From positions 558,001 through 622,000 of the forward strand of contig NZ_FRCB01000001.1 in NCBI RefSeq assembly GCF_900142765.1: a stretch of 64,000 nucleotides of DNA. The letters are read 5' to 3'. The notes below the pieces were generated by a model, which had not been told where the DNA came from, made no database searches, and saw only the letters and a program-made list of their open reading frames with translations. Position 1 is the stretch's first letter. The number at the start of each line of letters is the position of its first letter. This stretch comes from Roseovarius litoreus. Its GTDB lineage: Bacteria; Pseudomonadota; Alphaproteobacteria; Rhodobacterales; Rhodobacteraceae. The translations under genes were made by a program, and so were the position numbers. Of this stretch, positions 26,397-36,032 are shown piece by piece.

Positions 26397-27590
26397 ATGA
26401 ATATCCATGAGTATCAGGCGAAGGCTCTGCTTCGCTCCTACGGCGCCCCGGTATCGGATGGACGCGTCGTGCTGCGCGCCGAAGAGGCCAAGACCGCCGC
26501 GGGCGAAATGGATGGCCCCCTCTGGGTGGTCAAGGCGCAGATCCACGCCGGCGGCCGCGGCAAGGGCACCTTCAAGGAGCCGGGCGCAGGCGAAGCCGGC
26601 GGTGTCCGCCTCGCCCGATCCGTCGAAGAAGCCGCCGAGGAAGCCCGGCGCATGCTGGGCCGCACCCTCGTCACCAAGCAGACCGGCCCCGCCGGCAAGC
26701 AGGTCAACCGCATCTACATCGAAGACGGCTCGGACATCGAAAAGGAATTCTACCTCGCCCTGCTGGTGGACCGCGTCACCTCGCGGATTTCCTTCGTCGC
26801 CTCCACCGAAGGCGGCATGGACATCGAGGAAGTCGCCGAAAAGACCCCTGAAAAGATCCTCAGCTTCTCGGTCGATCCCGCCACCGGCTACCAGCCGTTC
26901 CATGGCCGCCGGATCGCCTTCATGCTGGGCCTCGAAGGCGCGCAGGTCAAACAATGCGTCAAGCTGATGGGCATTCTCTACCAACTGTTCCTCGACAAGG
27001 ACATGGAGATGCTCGAGATCAACCCCCTGATCATCACCGACAAGGGCGATCTCAAATGCCTCGACGCCAAGATGGGGTTCGATTCCAACGCGGTCTACCG
27101 CCACGCCGATATCGCCGAACTGCGCGACACGACCGAAGAAGACCCCAAGGAACTCGAAGCGTCCAAATACGATCTGAACTACATCGCACTCGACGGTGAG
27201 ATCGGCTGCATGGTCAACGGCGCGGGCCTGGCGATGGCCACCATGGACATCATCAAGCTTTATGGCGCCGAGCCTGCCAACTTCCTCGATGTGGGCGGCG
27301 GCGCGACCAAGGAAAAGGTGACCGAGGCGTTCAAGATCATCACCTCGGACCCGCAGGTCAAAGGCATTCTGGTCAACATCTTCGGCGGCATCATGCGCTG
27401 CGACGTGATCGCCGAAGGCGTGATCGCCGCGGTCAAGGAAGTGGGCCTGACGGTACCGCTGGTCGTCCGTCTGGAAGGCACCAACGTCGAAAAGGGGAAA
27501 GAGATCATCTCGAACTCCGGCCTCGACGTGATCGCCGCCGACGACCTCAAGGACGGCGCCGAAAAGATCGTCAAAGCCGTCAAGGGCTGA
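26397..27590 (+). CDS. sucC: Succinyl-CoA synthetase (ADP-forming) beta subunit
   Basis: 397-residue SucC with an N-terminal ATP-grasp domain starting [18 protein letters not shown], lysine-rich nucleotide-site segments [16 protein letters not shown], the metal-site region [14 protein letters not shown] and the C-terminal CoA-ligase domain with [18 protein letters not shown] use the ATG at 26397 (family start MNIHEYQ) rather than an in-frame ATG at 26355. It catalyses the reversible succinyl-CoA to succinate step with SucD. First gene of the sucCD-hydrolase-sucAB series, with the paired GTGATCAC operator in front. Confidence 0.97.
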   Translation: MNIHEYQAKALLRSYGAPVSDGRVVLRAEEAKTAAGEMDGPLWVVKAQIHAGGRGKGTFKEPGAGEAGGVRLARSVEEAAEEARRMLGRTLVTKQTGPAGKQVNRIYIEDGSDIEKEFYLALLVDRVTSRISFVASTEGGMDIEEVAEKTPEKILSFSVDPATGYQPFHGRRIAFMLGLEGAQVKQCVKLMGILYQLFLDKDMEMLEINPLIITDKGDLKCLDAKMGFDSNAVYRHADIAELRDTTEEDPKELEASKYDLNYIALDGEIGCMVNGAGLAMATMDIIKLYGAEPANFLDVGGGATKEKVTEAFKIITSDPQVKGILVNIFGGIMRCDVIAEGVIAAVKEVGLTVPLVVRLEGTNVEKGKEIISNSGLDVIAADDLKDGAEKIVKAVKG

Positions 27591-27651
27591 CCTGCCCGGC
27601 CCGCAGCCCGCTGCGTGCCGCCACAGCGAACATTTTAAGGAGAATGCCAAG

Positions 27652-28536
27652 ATGGCAGTCCTCATCGACGAAAATACCAAGGTGATCTGTCAGGGCCTCA
27701 CCGGCTCGCAGGGCACATTCCACACCGAACAGGCCATCGCCTATGGCACCAAGATGGTCGGCGGCGTCACCCCCGGCAAGGGCGGTCAGACCCATCTCGA
27801 CCTGCCCGTGTTCAACTCGGTCCACGAGGCGAAACACGCCACCGACGCCAACGCCTCGGTGATCTACGTGCCGCCGCCCTTCGCCGCCGATTCCATCCTC
27901 GAGGCGATCGACGCCGAAATGGAGGTGATCGTCTGCATCACCGAAGGCATCCCCGTGCTCGACATGATGCGCGTCAAGCGCGCGTTGGAGACCTCGAAAT
28001 CGCGGCTGATCGGCCCGAACTGCCCCGGCGTCATCACGCCTGACGCCTGCAAGATCGGCATCATGCCCGGCCATATCCACAAGCGTGGCAAGGTCGGCGT
28101 CGTCTCTCGCTCGGGCACGCTCACCTACGAGGCGGTTAAGCAGACCACCGATGTGGGTCTGGGGCAGTCCACCTGCGTCGGCATCGGCGGTGACCCCATC
28201 AAGGGAACCGAACATATCGACGTGCTGGAATGGTTCCTCGCCGATGACGAGACCGAGGCGATCATCATGATCGGCGAAATCGGCGGCTCCGCCGAAGAAG
28301 ACGCCGCCGCCTTCCTCGCCGCCGAGCGCAAGAAAGGCCGCTGGAAGCCCACCGCCGGCTTCATCGCGGGCCGCACCGCCCCTCCGGGCCGTCGCATGGG
28401 CCATGCCGGCGCCATCGTGGCGGGCGGCAAGGGCGGCGCCGACGACAAGATCGAGGCGATGAAATCCGCCGGGATCACCGTCGCCGAAAGCCCCGCCAGT
28501 CTGGGCGAGGCCGTTCTGGCCGCGATCAAGGGCTGA
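27652..28536 (+). CDS. sucD: Succinyl-CoA synthetase alpha subunit
   Basis: 294-residue SucD, bearing the CoA-binding Rossmann domain ([18 protein letters not shown]) and the phosphohistidine His251 in [20 protein letters not shown] and [10 protein letters not shown] are further family signatures. It follows sucC after 61 bp with AAGGAGAATGCCAAG before the ATG. A strong stem-loop (28546-28570) lies 10 bp after the stop, but no T-tract follows, so transcription may continue into the hydrolase and sucAB. Confidence 0.98.
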   Translation: MAVLIDENTKVICQGLTGSQGTFHTEQAIAYGTKMVGGVTPGKGGQTHLDLPVFNSVHEAKHATDANASVIYVPPPFAADSILEAIDAEMEVIVCITEGIPVLDMMRVKRALETSKSRLIGPNCPGVITPDACKIGIMPGHIHKRGKVGVVSRSGTLTYEAVKQTTDVGLGQSTCVGIGGDPIKGTEHIDVLEWFLADDETEAIIMIGEIGGSAEEDAAAFLAAERKKGRWKPTAGFIAGRTAPPGRRMGHAGAIVAGGKGGADDKIEAMKSAGITVAESPASLGEAVLAAIKG

Positions 28537-28545
28537 CCAGTCACC

Positions 28546-28570
28546 GGGATGCGCGGCCCCCGCGCATCCC
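28546..28570 (+). other. Stem-loop after sucD without T-tract
   Basis: Perfect 11-bp arms GGGATGCGCGG (28546-28556) and CCGCGCATCCC (28560-28570), 3-nt loop. No T-run follows, so it more likely stabilises the sucCD mRNA 3' end or marks a processing site than acts as an intrinsic terminator. Confidence 0.6.
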
Positions 28571-28662
28571 ACCCCGCCACCGAAGCACCGCGACAGGCAC
28601 CTGACCACCACCCCCGGGTTCCTCTCCTGTTGCTTCACGAGTTCGGTCAAAAAGGACACGCC

Positions 28663-29454
28663 ATGACGGATCACCTCAAAACGGCACAGGGTCGCACTTC
28701 GCGCGTCATGGCTGCGCTTGCGCTTCTGTTCGGTCTGTCCTTGGCATGGCTTGCCACCGCCGGGCTGGCGCAATCGCCCGGTCCGCTTCAGGGCAAGATG
28801 TTCGGCGGCGGTGACCGCGCCCTGATCGTTGTCCTGCACGGCGATGTCAGCAAGGGGGGGCCGGCCGATTATCACTACGATATCGCGGCCAAGCTCGCCG
28901 CGCAGAACAAAGGCGCAAGCGTGTTCGCCATGCTGCGCCCCGGCTATGCCGACAGCAAGGGGGGCAAATCCCCCGGCTCGAACAACAACCGGCGCGATCA
29001 CTACACCACGAAAAACAACACCATGGCCGCCCAGACGATTCAGGCCCTTGCCAAGCAAACCGGCAACAGGCGCGTGATCGCCGTGGGGCATTCCGGCGGT
29101 GCGGCACAGATCGGCGCGATCATCGGGGCGTATCCCGGCCTCATCGACAGCGCGATCCTGGTCTCCTGCCCGTGCAACATCACGCAGTGGCGGCAAGCAC
29201 GCGGCAAATCGGCATGGCGCAACAGCGTGTCGCCTCACAGCCTCGTTGCCAAGATCGCGCCCGGCACCCGGATCATCGCTGCGGTCGGCACCGCAGATGA
29301 CAACACCTTTCCACAGCTTTCGCAGGACTATGTCGCCGCCGCCCAGGCTCGTGGGTTGCCCGCAACCTTCGTTCCGATCAAAGGGGCGCGACACGGCTTC
29401 AACGGCCTTCAGGCCACTGTCGAGAAACTGGTGAAATCCGAAGTATCCAAATGA
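28663..29454 (+). CDS. Exported alpha/beta hydrolase
   Basis: 263-residue protein with an N-terminal signal (positive residues to 14, hydrophobic core VMAALALLFGLSLAWLATAGLA). The alpha/beta-hydrolase nucleophile elbow is GHSGGA, with Ser144 the likely nucleophile; LIVVLHGD supplies the oxyanion strand, and a C-terminal GARHGF the catalytic His. An Asp in GTADDNTF could complete the triad. A cysteine pair (SCPCNI) follows the nucleophile region and may form a periplasmic disulfide. It lies between sucD and sucA with 126 and 31 bp gaps on the same strand. I do not recognise a specific subfamily; substrate unknown. AAGGA precedes the ATG by 7 nt. Confidence 0.8.
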   Translation: MTDHLKTAQGRTSRVMAALALLFGLSLAWLATAGLAQSPGPLQGKMFGGGDRALIVVLHGDVSKGGPADYHYDIAAKLAAQNKGASVFAMLRPGYADSKGGKSPGSNNNRRDHYTTKNNTMAAQTIQALAKQTGNRRVIAVGHSGGAAQIGAIIGAYPGLIDSAILVSCPCNITQWRQARGKSAWRNSVSPHSLVAKIAPGTRIIAAVGTADDNTFPQLSQDYVAAAQARGLPATFVPIKGARHGFNGLQATVEKLVKSEVSK

Positions 29455-29485
29455 CAATATGCGCATCACCGCGCGGAGAACGAAC

Positions 29486-32446
29486 ATGACGGATCAAAGC
29501 TCGAACGACCAATTCCACGCCTCCAGCTTCATGCAGGGGCACAACGCCGCATATCTCGAACAGCTCTATGCGCGCTACGCCAGCGATCCCAACGCCGTGG
29601 ACGCTGCCTGGCAGGAGTTTTTCCGCCAGCTTGGCGATGGCGATGCCGATGTCCGCCAGCAGGCCAGCGGCCCGTCATGGGCGCGCAGCGACTGGCCGCC
29701 GACGCCGAATGACGATCTGACCAGCGCGCTGACCGGTGAATGGCCCGCCGAAATCGAAACCGCCACAGCCGCCGACAAGATCAAGAAGAAAGCCTCCGAA
29801 AAGGGCGTCAAGGTGTCGGATGACGCGGTCAAGCGCGCCGTTCTCGATTCCGTTCGCGCGCTCATGCTGATCCGCGCCTACCGCATCCGCGGCCACCTGA
29901 TCGCCCAGCTCGATCCGCTTGGCCTGCGCGATCACGGCTACCGCCCCGAGCTCGATCCGAAATCCTACGGCTTCACCGAAGCCGACATGGACCGCCCGAT
30001 CTTCATCGACAACGTTCTGGGCCTGCAGGTCGCCTCGATCCGCGAGATCCTCGATATCGTCAAGCGCACCTATTGCGGCACCTTCGCGCTGCAATACATG
30101 CACATCTCCGATCCCGAACAATCCGCATGGCTCAAGGAACGGATCGAAGGCTACGACAAGGAAATCACCTTCACCCGCGAGGGCCGCAAGGCGATCCTGA
30201 ACAAGCTGGTCGAAGCCGAGGGATTCGAGAAATACCTCCACGTCAAATACATGGGCACCAAGCGCTTCGGCCTTGATGGCGGCGAAAGCCTGATCCCCGC
30301 GATGGAGCAGATCATCAAGCGCGGCGGCAGCCTCGGCGTGAAGGAAATCGTCATCGGCATGCCCCATCGCGGGCGCCTGTCGGTGCTGGCCAACGTGATG
30401 GGCAAACCCTATCGCGCCATCTTCAACGAGTTTCAGGGCGGCAGCTTCAAGCCCGAGGACGTGGATGGATCGGGCGATGTGAAATACCATCTCGGCGCCT
30501 CCTCCGACCGCGAATTCGACGGCAACACCGTTCACCTGTCGCTGACCGCGAACCCCTCGCATCTCGAAGCGGTCAATCCGGTGGTGCTCGGCAAGGTCCG
30601 CGCCAAGCAGGACCAGCGCAACGACAGCGAGCGCACCAGCGTTCTGCCTGTTCTCCTGCATGGCGACGCGGCCTTCGCGGGGCAAGGTGTGGTGGCCGAA
30701 TGTTTCGGTCTCTCGGGTCTCAAGGGCCACAAGACCGGCGGCACCATTCATATCGTGGTGAACAACCAGATCGGCTTCACCACCGCGCCGCATTTCTCGC
30801 GCTCCTCGCCCTATCCCACCGATATCGCGCTGATGGTCGAGGCGCCCATTTTCCACGTCAACGGCGATGATCCCGAAGCCGTGGTGCATGCCGCCAAGGT
30901 CGCCACCGAATTCCGCCAGAAGTTCCAGAAAGACGTGGTGATCGACATGATCTGCTACCGTCGGTTCGGCCATAACGAGGGCGATGAGCCCATGTTCACC
31001 AACCCGGTGATGTACAACAAGATCAAGAAGCAAAAGACCACGCTCAGCCTGTATACCGAACGCCTGGTGGCCGATGGCCTGATCCCCGAAGGCGAGATCG
31101 AGGATATGAAGGCCGCCTTCCAATCCTACCTCGCCGACGAATTCGAGGCCGGCAAGGAATACCGCCCCAACAAGGCCGACTGGCTGGATGGCAAATGGTC
31201 CCATCTCGACCGCAAGAACGAGGATTACCAGCGTGGCGAAACCGCCATCGCCCCCGAAACCCTCGACGAGATCGGTCGCGCCCTGACCACGGCGCCCGAT
31301 GGCTTCCCGCTCCACAAGACGGTCAGCCGCCTGCTCGACACCAAGAAGCAGATGTTCGAAACCGGTCAGGGCTTTGACTGGGCCACCGCCGAGGCGTTGG
31401 CCTTCGGCTCGCTGCAGCTCGAAGGCTACCCGGTGCGCCTCGCCGGTCAGGACAGCACGCGCGGCACGTTCAGCCAGCGTCATTCCGCCTTCATCGATCA
31501 AAACACCGAGGAACGCTACTTTCCGCTCAACCATATCCGCGAGGGGCAGGCCCGCTACGAGGTGATCGACTCGATGCTCTCGGAATATGCGGTTCTGGGC
31601 TTCGAATACGGCTATTCGCTGGCCGAACCCAACGCCCTCACCCTGTGGGAGGCCCAGTTTGGCGATTTCGCCAACGGCGCACAGATCATGTTCGACCAGT
31701 TCATCAGCTCGGGTGAATCCAAGTGGTTGCGCATGTCGGGCCTCGTTTGCCTGCTGCCGCATGGCTACGAAGGGCAGGGGCCGGAACATTCCTCGGCACG
31801 CCTCGAGCGTTTCCTCACCATGTGCGGCGGCGACAACTGGATCGTGGCCAACTGCACCACACCGGCCAACTATTTCCACATCCTGCGCCGGCAGCTGCAC
31901 CGCACCTATCGCAAGCCGCTGATCCTGATGACGCCCAAATCGCTGCTGCGTCACAAGATGGCGGTCTCCCGGACCGAGGAATTCACCACCGGTTCCAGCT
32001 TCCACCGCGTTCTGTGGGACGATGCGCAATACGGCAATTCCGACACGCAGCTGAAACCCGACAATCAGATCAAGCGCGTGGTGATGTGCTCGGGCAAGGT
32101 CTATTACGACCTGCTCGAGGAACGCGATCGCCGCGGGATCGACGATGTCTACCTGCTGCGCATCGAACAGTTCTACCCGTTCCCGGCCATGTCCATGGTC
32201 AAGGAGCTTGAACGCTTCAAACAGGCCGAAATGGTCTGGTGTCAGGAAGAACCCAAGAACCAGGGCGCGTGGTTCTTCATCGAACCCAATATCGAATGGG
32301 TGCTTGGCCGGATCAACGCCAAGCATGCCCGCCCCACCTATGCAGGCCGCGCCGCCGCCGCCTCGCCCGCCACGGGCCTGGCATCCCAGCACAAGGCACA
32401 ACAAGAGGCGCTGGTCGATGCCGCGCTGACCATCGAAGGAAAATAA
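29486..32446 (+). CDS. sucA: 2-oxoglutarate dehydrogenase E1 component
   Basis: 986-residue thiamine-diphosphate-dependent E1, decarboxylating 2-oxoglutarate and passing succinyl groups to the lipoyl E2. The N-terminal segment SSFMQGHNAAYLEQLYARY is the E1o-type E2-interaction region. The ThDP/active-site parts include GMPHRGRLSVLANV, HGDAAFAGQGVVAE and VNNQIGFTT, and the transketolase-like half has HGYEGQGPEHSSARLER. The ATG at 29486 is preferred over an in-frame upstream ATG at 29459. It is followed after 3 bp by sucB. A long antisense frame covers much of it but is a codon-bias shadow. Confidence 0.97.
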   Translation: MTDQSSNDQFHASSFMQGHNAAYLEQLYARYASDPNAVDAAWQEFFRQLGDGDADVRQQASGPSWARSDWPPTPNDDLTSALTGEWPAEIETATAADKIKKKASEKGVKVSDDAVKRAVLDSVRALMLIRAYRIRGHLIAQLDPLGLRDHGYRPELDPKSYGFTEADMDRPIFIDNVLGLQVASIREILDIVKRTYCGTFALQYMHISDPEQSAWLKERIEGYDKEITFTREGRKAILNKLVEAEGFEKYLHVKYMGTKRFGLDGGESLIPAMEQIIKRGGSLGVKEIVIGMPHRGRLSVLANVMGKPYRAIFNEFQGGSFKPEDVDGSGDVKYHLGASSDREFDGNTVHLSLTANPSHLEAVNPVVLGKVRAKQDQRNDSERTSVLPVLLHGDAAFAGQGVVAECFGLSGLKGHKTGGTIHIVVNNQIGFTTAPHFSRSSPYPTDIALMVEAPIFHVNGDDPEAVVHAAKVATEFRQKFQKDVVIDMICYRRFGHNEGDEPMFTNPVMYNKIKKQKTTLSLYTERLVADGLIPEGEIEDMKAAFQSYLADEFEAGKEYRPNKADWLDGKWSHLDRKNEDYQRGETAIAPETLDEIGRALTTAPDGFPLHKTVSRLLDTKKQMFETGQGFDWATAEALAFGSLQLEGYPVRLAGQDSTRGTFSQRHSAFIDQNTEERYFPLNHIREGQARYEVIDSMLSEYAVLGFEYGYSLAEPNALTLWEAQFGDFANGAQIMFDQFISSGESKWLRMSGLVCLLPHGYEGQGPEHSSARLERFLTMCGGDNWIVANCTTPANYFHILRRQLHRTYRKPLILMTPKSLLRHKMAVSRTEEFTTGSSFHRVLWDDAQYGNSDTQLKPDNQIKRVVMCSGKVYYDLLEERDRRGIDDVYLLRIEQFYPFPAMSMVKELERFKQAEMVWCQEEPKNQGAWFFIEPNIEWVLGRINAKHARPTYAGRAAAASPATGLASQHKAQQEALVDAALTIEGK

Positions 32447-32449
32447 CGC

Positions 32450-33994
32450 ATGTCGACAGAAGTTCGCGTCCCCACGCTCGGAGAATCCGTCACCGAAGCC
32501 ACGGTCGCCACCTGGTTCAAGAAACCCGGTGACCCGGTCGCCGCCGACGAAATGCTGTGCGAGCTGGAAACCGACAAGGTGACCGTCGAAGTGCCCGCGC
32601 CCGCCGCCGGCACCCTTGGCGAGATCGTCGCCGGCGAAGGCGAAACCGTGGGCGTCGATGCGCTCCTCGCCACCATCTCCGAAGGCCAGGCCTCGGGCGC
32701 AGGCGACAGTGCACCCGCCAAAAGCCAGGACAGCGCCGCCTCCAAGGGCGACGCGCCCGACAGCGACGGGTCCAAGGGCACTACCGATGTCATGGTGCCC
32801 ACCTTGGGCGAATCCGTGACCGAAGCGACCGTGTCCACATGGTTCAAGAAGGTCGGCGACAGCGTGGCGCAGGACGAAACCCTGTGCGAGCTCGAAACCG
32901 ACAAGGTCTCGGTCGAAGTGCCCGCACCCACGGCTGGCATCCTGTCCGAAATCCTCGCCGGCGAAGGCGACACCGTGCAGGCCGGCGGCAAGCTGGCGGT
33001 GCTCTCCGGCTCCGCCGGTGGCACCACCGAACCCAGCAGTGCCAGTGCCGCCAGCGCCGAACCCGCGCAAGCTGCCTCCGGTGGTGGCGATATCGAAGAC
33101 GCGCCGTCAGCCAAGAAAGCCATGGCCGAAGCCGGCCTTTCTCGCGATCAGGTTCAGGGCACAGGCAAGGATGGCCGTATCATGAAAGAAGACGTCTCCA
33201 AGGCCGTTGCGGCCGCATCCACCGCACCCGCAGTCTCCAGCGCGCCCGCGGCCCCCGTACAGCCGCCGCGCGGCCCGGTCAGCGCCGATGACGCCGCCCG
33301 CGAGGAACGAGTCCGCATGACCCGCCTGCGCCAGACCATCGCGCGCCGCCTCAAGGACGCCCAGAACACCGCCGCGATCCTGACCACCTATAACGAGGTG
33401 GACATGACCGAGGTGATGGCCCTGCGCAACGCCTACAAGGACGACTTCTACAAGAAACACGGCGTCAAGCTCGGCTTCATGTCCTTCTTCACCAAGGCCT
33501 GCTGCCACGCCCTTCGCGAAGTCCCCGAGGTGAACGCCGAAATCGACGGCACCGACATCGTCTACAAGAACTTCGTGCATATGGGCATCGCCGCCGGCAC
33601 GCCTCAGGGTCTCGTGGTCCCGGTGATCCGTGACGCCGATTCGATGTCCTTCGCCGAGATCGAAAAAGCCATCGCCGAAAAAGGCGCCCGCGCCCGCGAC
33701 GGCAAGCTCAGCATGGCCGAAATGCAGGGCGGCACCTTCACCATCTCGAACGGCGGCGTCTACGGATCGCTGATGTCCTCGCCGATCCTCAACCCGCCGC
33801 AATCGGGCATCCTCGGCATGCACAAGATCCAGGACCGCCCGATGGTCGTCAACGGTCAGATCGTGGCCCGCCCGATGATGTATCTGGCCCTCAGCTACGA
33901 TCACCGCATCGTCGATGGCAAGGGCGCGGTCACCTTCCTCGTCCGGGTGAAAGAGGCGCTCGAAGACCCGCGCCGCCTGCTGATGGATCTGTGA
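32450..33994 (+). CDS. sucB: Dihydrolipoamide succinyltransferase (E2) with two lipoyl domains
   Basis: 514-residue E2 of the 2-oxoglutarate dehydrogenase complex. Two tandem lipoyl domains are present, with lipoyl-lysines Lys43 ([11 protein letters not shown]) and Lys152 ([11 protein letters not shown]), separated by Ala/Ser/Gly-rich linkers. Next is a peripheral-subunit-binding domain (about 219-253) and the catalytic acyltransferase domain with His485 and Asp489 in SYDHRIVDG. Most characterised OGDH E2 chains have one lipoyl domain and about 400 residues, so the duplication is a notable but, as I recall, lineage-typical feature. The active-site sequence favours succinyl over acetyl transfer, matching the sucA neighbour. 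Confidence 0.95.
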   Translation: MSTEVRVPTLGESVTEATVATWFKKPGDPVAADEMLCELETDKVTVEVPAPAAGTLGEIVAGEGETVGVDALLATISEGQASGAGDSAPAKSQDSAASKGDAPDSDGSKGTTDVMVPTLGESVTEATVSTWFKKVGDSVAQDETLCELETDKVSVEVPAPTAGILSEILAGEGDTVQAGGKLAVLSGSAGGTTEPSSASAASAEPAQAASGGGDIEDAPSAKKAMAEAGLSRDQVQGTGKDGRIMKEDVSKAVAAASTAPAVSSAPAAPVQPPRGPVSADDAAREERVRMTRLRQTIARRLKDAQNTAAILTTYNEVDMTEVMALRNAYKDDFYKKHGVKLGFMSFFTKACCHALREVPEVNAEIDGTDIVYKNFVHMGIAAGTPQGLVVPVIRDADSMSFAEIEKAIAEKGARARDGKLSMAEMQGGTFTISNGGVYGSLMSSPILNPPQSGILGMHKIQDRPMVVNGQIVARPMMYLALSYDHRIVDGKGAVTFLVRVKEALEDPRRLLMDL

Positions 33995-34002
33995 TCTTTG
34001 CC

Positions 34003-34021
34003 GCCGGGCCAACGGCCCGGC
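34003..34021 (+). other. Stem-loop after sucB
   Basis: Perfect 8-bp arms GCCGGGCC (34003-34010) and GGCCCGGC (34014-34021) with a 3-nt loop, 8 bp after the sucB stop. There is no T-tract, so it is a candidate mRNA 3'-end stabiliser or weak terminator. Confidence 0.5.
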
Positions 34022-34057
34022 AGCAGCACCCCCCTGACAAACGCCGGACCGCCAACG

Positions 34058-34453
34058 ATGACCCCCGAGCTGACCGCCCTCACCCTCGCAGCCCTGCTAC
34101 AGGTCGTCCAATACGGCCTCTTCGCCGTGCCTGCGAACCTGCAACTGGGCACCGGCTACACCATGTCCGCGCGCGACCGCGCCCCCTCGAAACAGCTCTC
34201 CGAGCGCGCCGCGCGCCTGCAACGCGCTCTGAACAACCATTTCGAAGGGCTGATCCTCTTCGGCATCGCCTGCACGGTCATCACCCTCTCGGGCCAATCC
34301 AGCCCCTTCACCGCCGGCTGCGCCTTCACCTATCTGGGCGCGCGCGTTCTCTACATCCCGGCCTATGCCTTCGGCTGGCGCCCCGGCCGGTCGCTGATCT
34401 GGGCTGCGGGGTTCATGGCCACCGTCCTGATGCTGCTGGCCGCCCTCGCCTGA
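34058..34453 (+). CDS. MAPEG family membrane protein
   Basis: 131-residue protein with four hydrophobic segments, typical of the MAPEG (membrane-associated eicosanoid and glutathione metabolism) fold. Family-like segments are RAARLQRALNNHFEGLILFGIA between helices one and two and YLGARVLYIPAYAFGW towards the end. Bacterial members are poorly characterised and may bind glutathione. It lies between sucB and lpd, 63 bp after sucB and 93 bp before lpd, so it may be co-transcribed with the TCA genes without any known link to them. The start at 34058 gives a short N-terminus, MTPELTALTLAALLQ. Confidence 0.82.
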   Translation: MTPELTALTLAALLQVVQYGLFAVPANLQLGTGYTMSARDRAPSKQLSERAARLQRALNNHFEGLILFGIACTVITLSGQSSPFTAGCAFTYLGARVLYIPAYAFGWRPGRSLIWAAGFMATVLMLLAALA

Positions 34454-34502
34454 TGTTTCTTCTGGCTTCAAATATCCCGGGGGAGTCGCCGGCAGGGCGG
34501 CG

Positions 34503-34520
34503 GGGGCAGAGCCCCCTTTC
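34503..34520 (+). other. GC-rich stem-loop before lpd
   Basis: GGGGGC (34503-34508), loop AGA, GCCCCC (34512-34517), then TTT. It lies in the 93-bp MAPEG-lpd gap in a stretch that looks like a common roseobacter intergenic sequence. It may be a weak terminator or part of a dispersed repeat. Confidence 0.45.
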
Positions 34521-34546
34521 CCCGATCAACGAAAGGATACCGACCC

Positions 34547-35935
34547 ATGGCAAACTATGACGTGATCGTCATCGGCTCCGGCCCCGGCGGCTATGTCGCC
34601 GCCATCCGCTGCGCCCAGCTTGGCCTGAAAACCGCCTGCGTCGAAGGACGCGCCACGCTCGGCGGCACCTGTCTCAACGTGGGCTGCATCCCGTCCAAGG
34701 CGCTGCTGCACGCCTCCCATCAGCTGCATGAGGCCGAGCATAATTTCGCCAAGATGGGCCTCAAGGGCGCCAGCCCCTCGGTCGACTGGAAACAGATGCT
34801 CGCCTACAAGGATGACGTGATCGGCCAGAACACCAAGGGGATCGAATTCCTGTTCAAGAAGAACAAGATCGACTGGCTCAAGGGCTGGGGCTCGATCCCG
34901 GAAAAAGGCAAGGTGCAGGTCGGCGACGAGCTGCACGAGGCCCGCAACATCATCATCGCCACCGGCTCGCAATCCGCTTCCCTGCCCGGCGTAGAGGTGG
35001 ATGAAAAGATCGTCGTCACCTCCACCGGCGCACTGGAATTGCCGAAGATCCCCAAGAAGATGGTCGTGATCGGCGCCGGGGTGATCGGGCTTGAACTGGG
35101 CTCGGTCTATGCCCGGCTCGGGTCTAAAATCACCGTGGTCGAATATCTCGATCAGATCACCCCCGGCATGGATGGCGAGGTGCAGAAACAGTTTCAGCGC
35201 CTGCTCAAGAAACAGGGGCTCGATTTCATCATGGGCGCTGCCGTGCAATCGGTGGAAACCCTCAAGACCAAGGCCAAGGTCGCCTACAAGCTGCGCAAGG
35301 ACGACAGCGACCATACGATCGACGCCGATGTGGTTCTGGTCGCCACCGGGCGCAAACCCTTCACCGACGGTCTCGGTCTCGAGGCGCTCGGCGTGAAGAT
35401 GTCCGCGCGTGGTCAGATCGAAACCGACGATCAATGGCGCACCAATGTCGAGGGGATCTATGCCATCGGCGACGCCATCGCCGGCCCGATGCTCGCCCAC
35501 AAGGCCGAGGATGAGGGCATGGCAGCCGCCGAGGTGATCGCCGGCAAGCATGGCCATGTCAATTACGGGGTCATTCCCGGCGTGATCTATACGCATCCCG
35601 AAGTGGCGTCCGTCGGCCAGACCGAAGAACAGCTCAAAGAGGCGGGTCGCGCCTACAAGGTCGGCAAGTTCTCGTTCATGGGCAACGGGCGCGCCAAGGC
35701 GAATTTCGCCGGTGACGGCTTCGTCAAGATCCTCGCCGACAAGGAAACAGATCGCATTCTGGGCGCCCATATCATCGGGCCCATGGCCGGCGACCTGATC
35801 CACGAGATTTGCGTCGCGATGGAATTCGGCGCCTCCGCCGAGGATCTGGCGCTGACCTGTCACGCGCATCCCACCTATTCCGAAGCGGTGCGCGAAGCCG
35901 CCCTCGCCTGCGGCGACGGGGCCATTCACGCCTGA
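34547..35935 (+). CDS. lpd: Dihydrolipoyl dehydrogenase (E3)
   Basis: 462-residue flavoprotein disulfide reductase that reoxidises the dihydrolipoyl groups of SucB and passes electrons to NAD. FAD motif [14 protein letters not shown] near the N-terminus; redox-active Cys42 and Cys47 in [19 protein letters not shown]-binding motif [15 protein letters not shown]; the second FAD segment [18 protein letters not shown]; and the dimer-interface catalytic motif [10 protein letters not shown]. Length and motifs are complete. It ends the TCA gene series and is followed by a strong bidirectional terminator. Confidence 0.98.
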   Translation: MANYDVIVIGSGPGGYVAAIRCAQLGLKTACVEGRATLGGTCLNVGCIPSKALLHASHQLHEAEHNFAKMGLKGASPSVDWKQMLAYKDDVIGQNTKGIEFLFKKNKIDWLKGWGSIPEKGKVQVGDELHEARNIIIATGSQSASLPGVEVDEKIVVTSTGALELPKIPKKMVVIGAGVIGLELGSVYARLGSKITVVEYLDQITPGMDGEVQKQFQRLLKKQGLDFIMGAAVQSVETLKTKAKVAYKLRKDDSDHTIDADVVLVATGRKPFTDGLGLEALGVKMSARGQIETDDQWRTNVEGIYAIGDAIAGPMLAHKAEDEGMAAAEVIAGKHGHVNYGVIPGVIYTHPEVASVGQTEEQLKEAGRAYKVGKFSFMGNGRAKANFAGDGFVKILADKETDRILGAHIIGPMAGDLIHEICVAMEFGASAEDLALTCHAHPTYSEAVREAALACGDGAIHA

Positions 35936-35958
35936 CACGGCCATCATCGGACACAAGG

Positions 35959-35995
35959 AAAAAGGCGGCCCCCCTTCGCGGGAAGCCGCCTTTTT
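35959..35995. terminator. Bidirectional terminator between lpd and plsC
   Basis: Perfect 11-bp arms AAAAAGGCGGC (35959-35969) and GCCGCCTTTTT (35985-35995) around a 15-nt loop. T-runs occur on both strands, so it ends both lpd (+) and the convergent ftsEX-plsC operon (-). Confidence 0.92.
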
Positions 35996-36032
35996 CATGT
36001 CTGTCGCGTGAGCGATACGCCCCACCCGGTGC

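Noticed and set aside
29675-33070. Open frame of about 1131 codons antisense to sucA and sucB
   Set aside because: It mirrors the strongly biased codons of the genuine genes, has no family motifs and is rich in His, Gly, Asp and Val as shadows are; sucA and sucB are certain.
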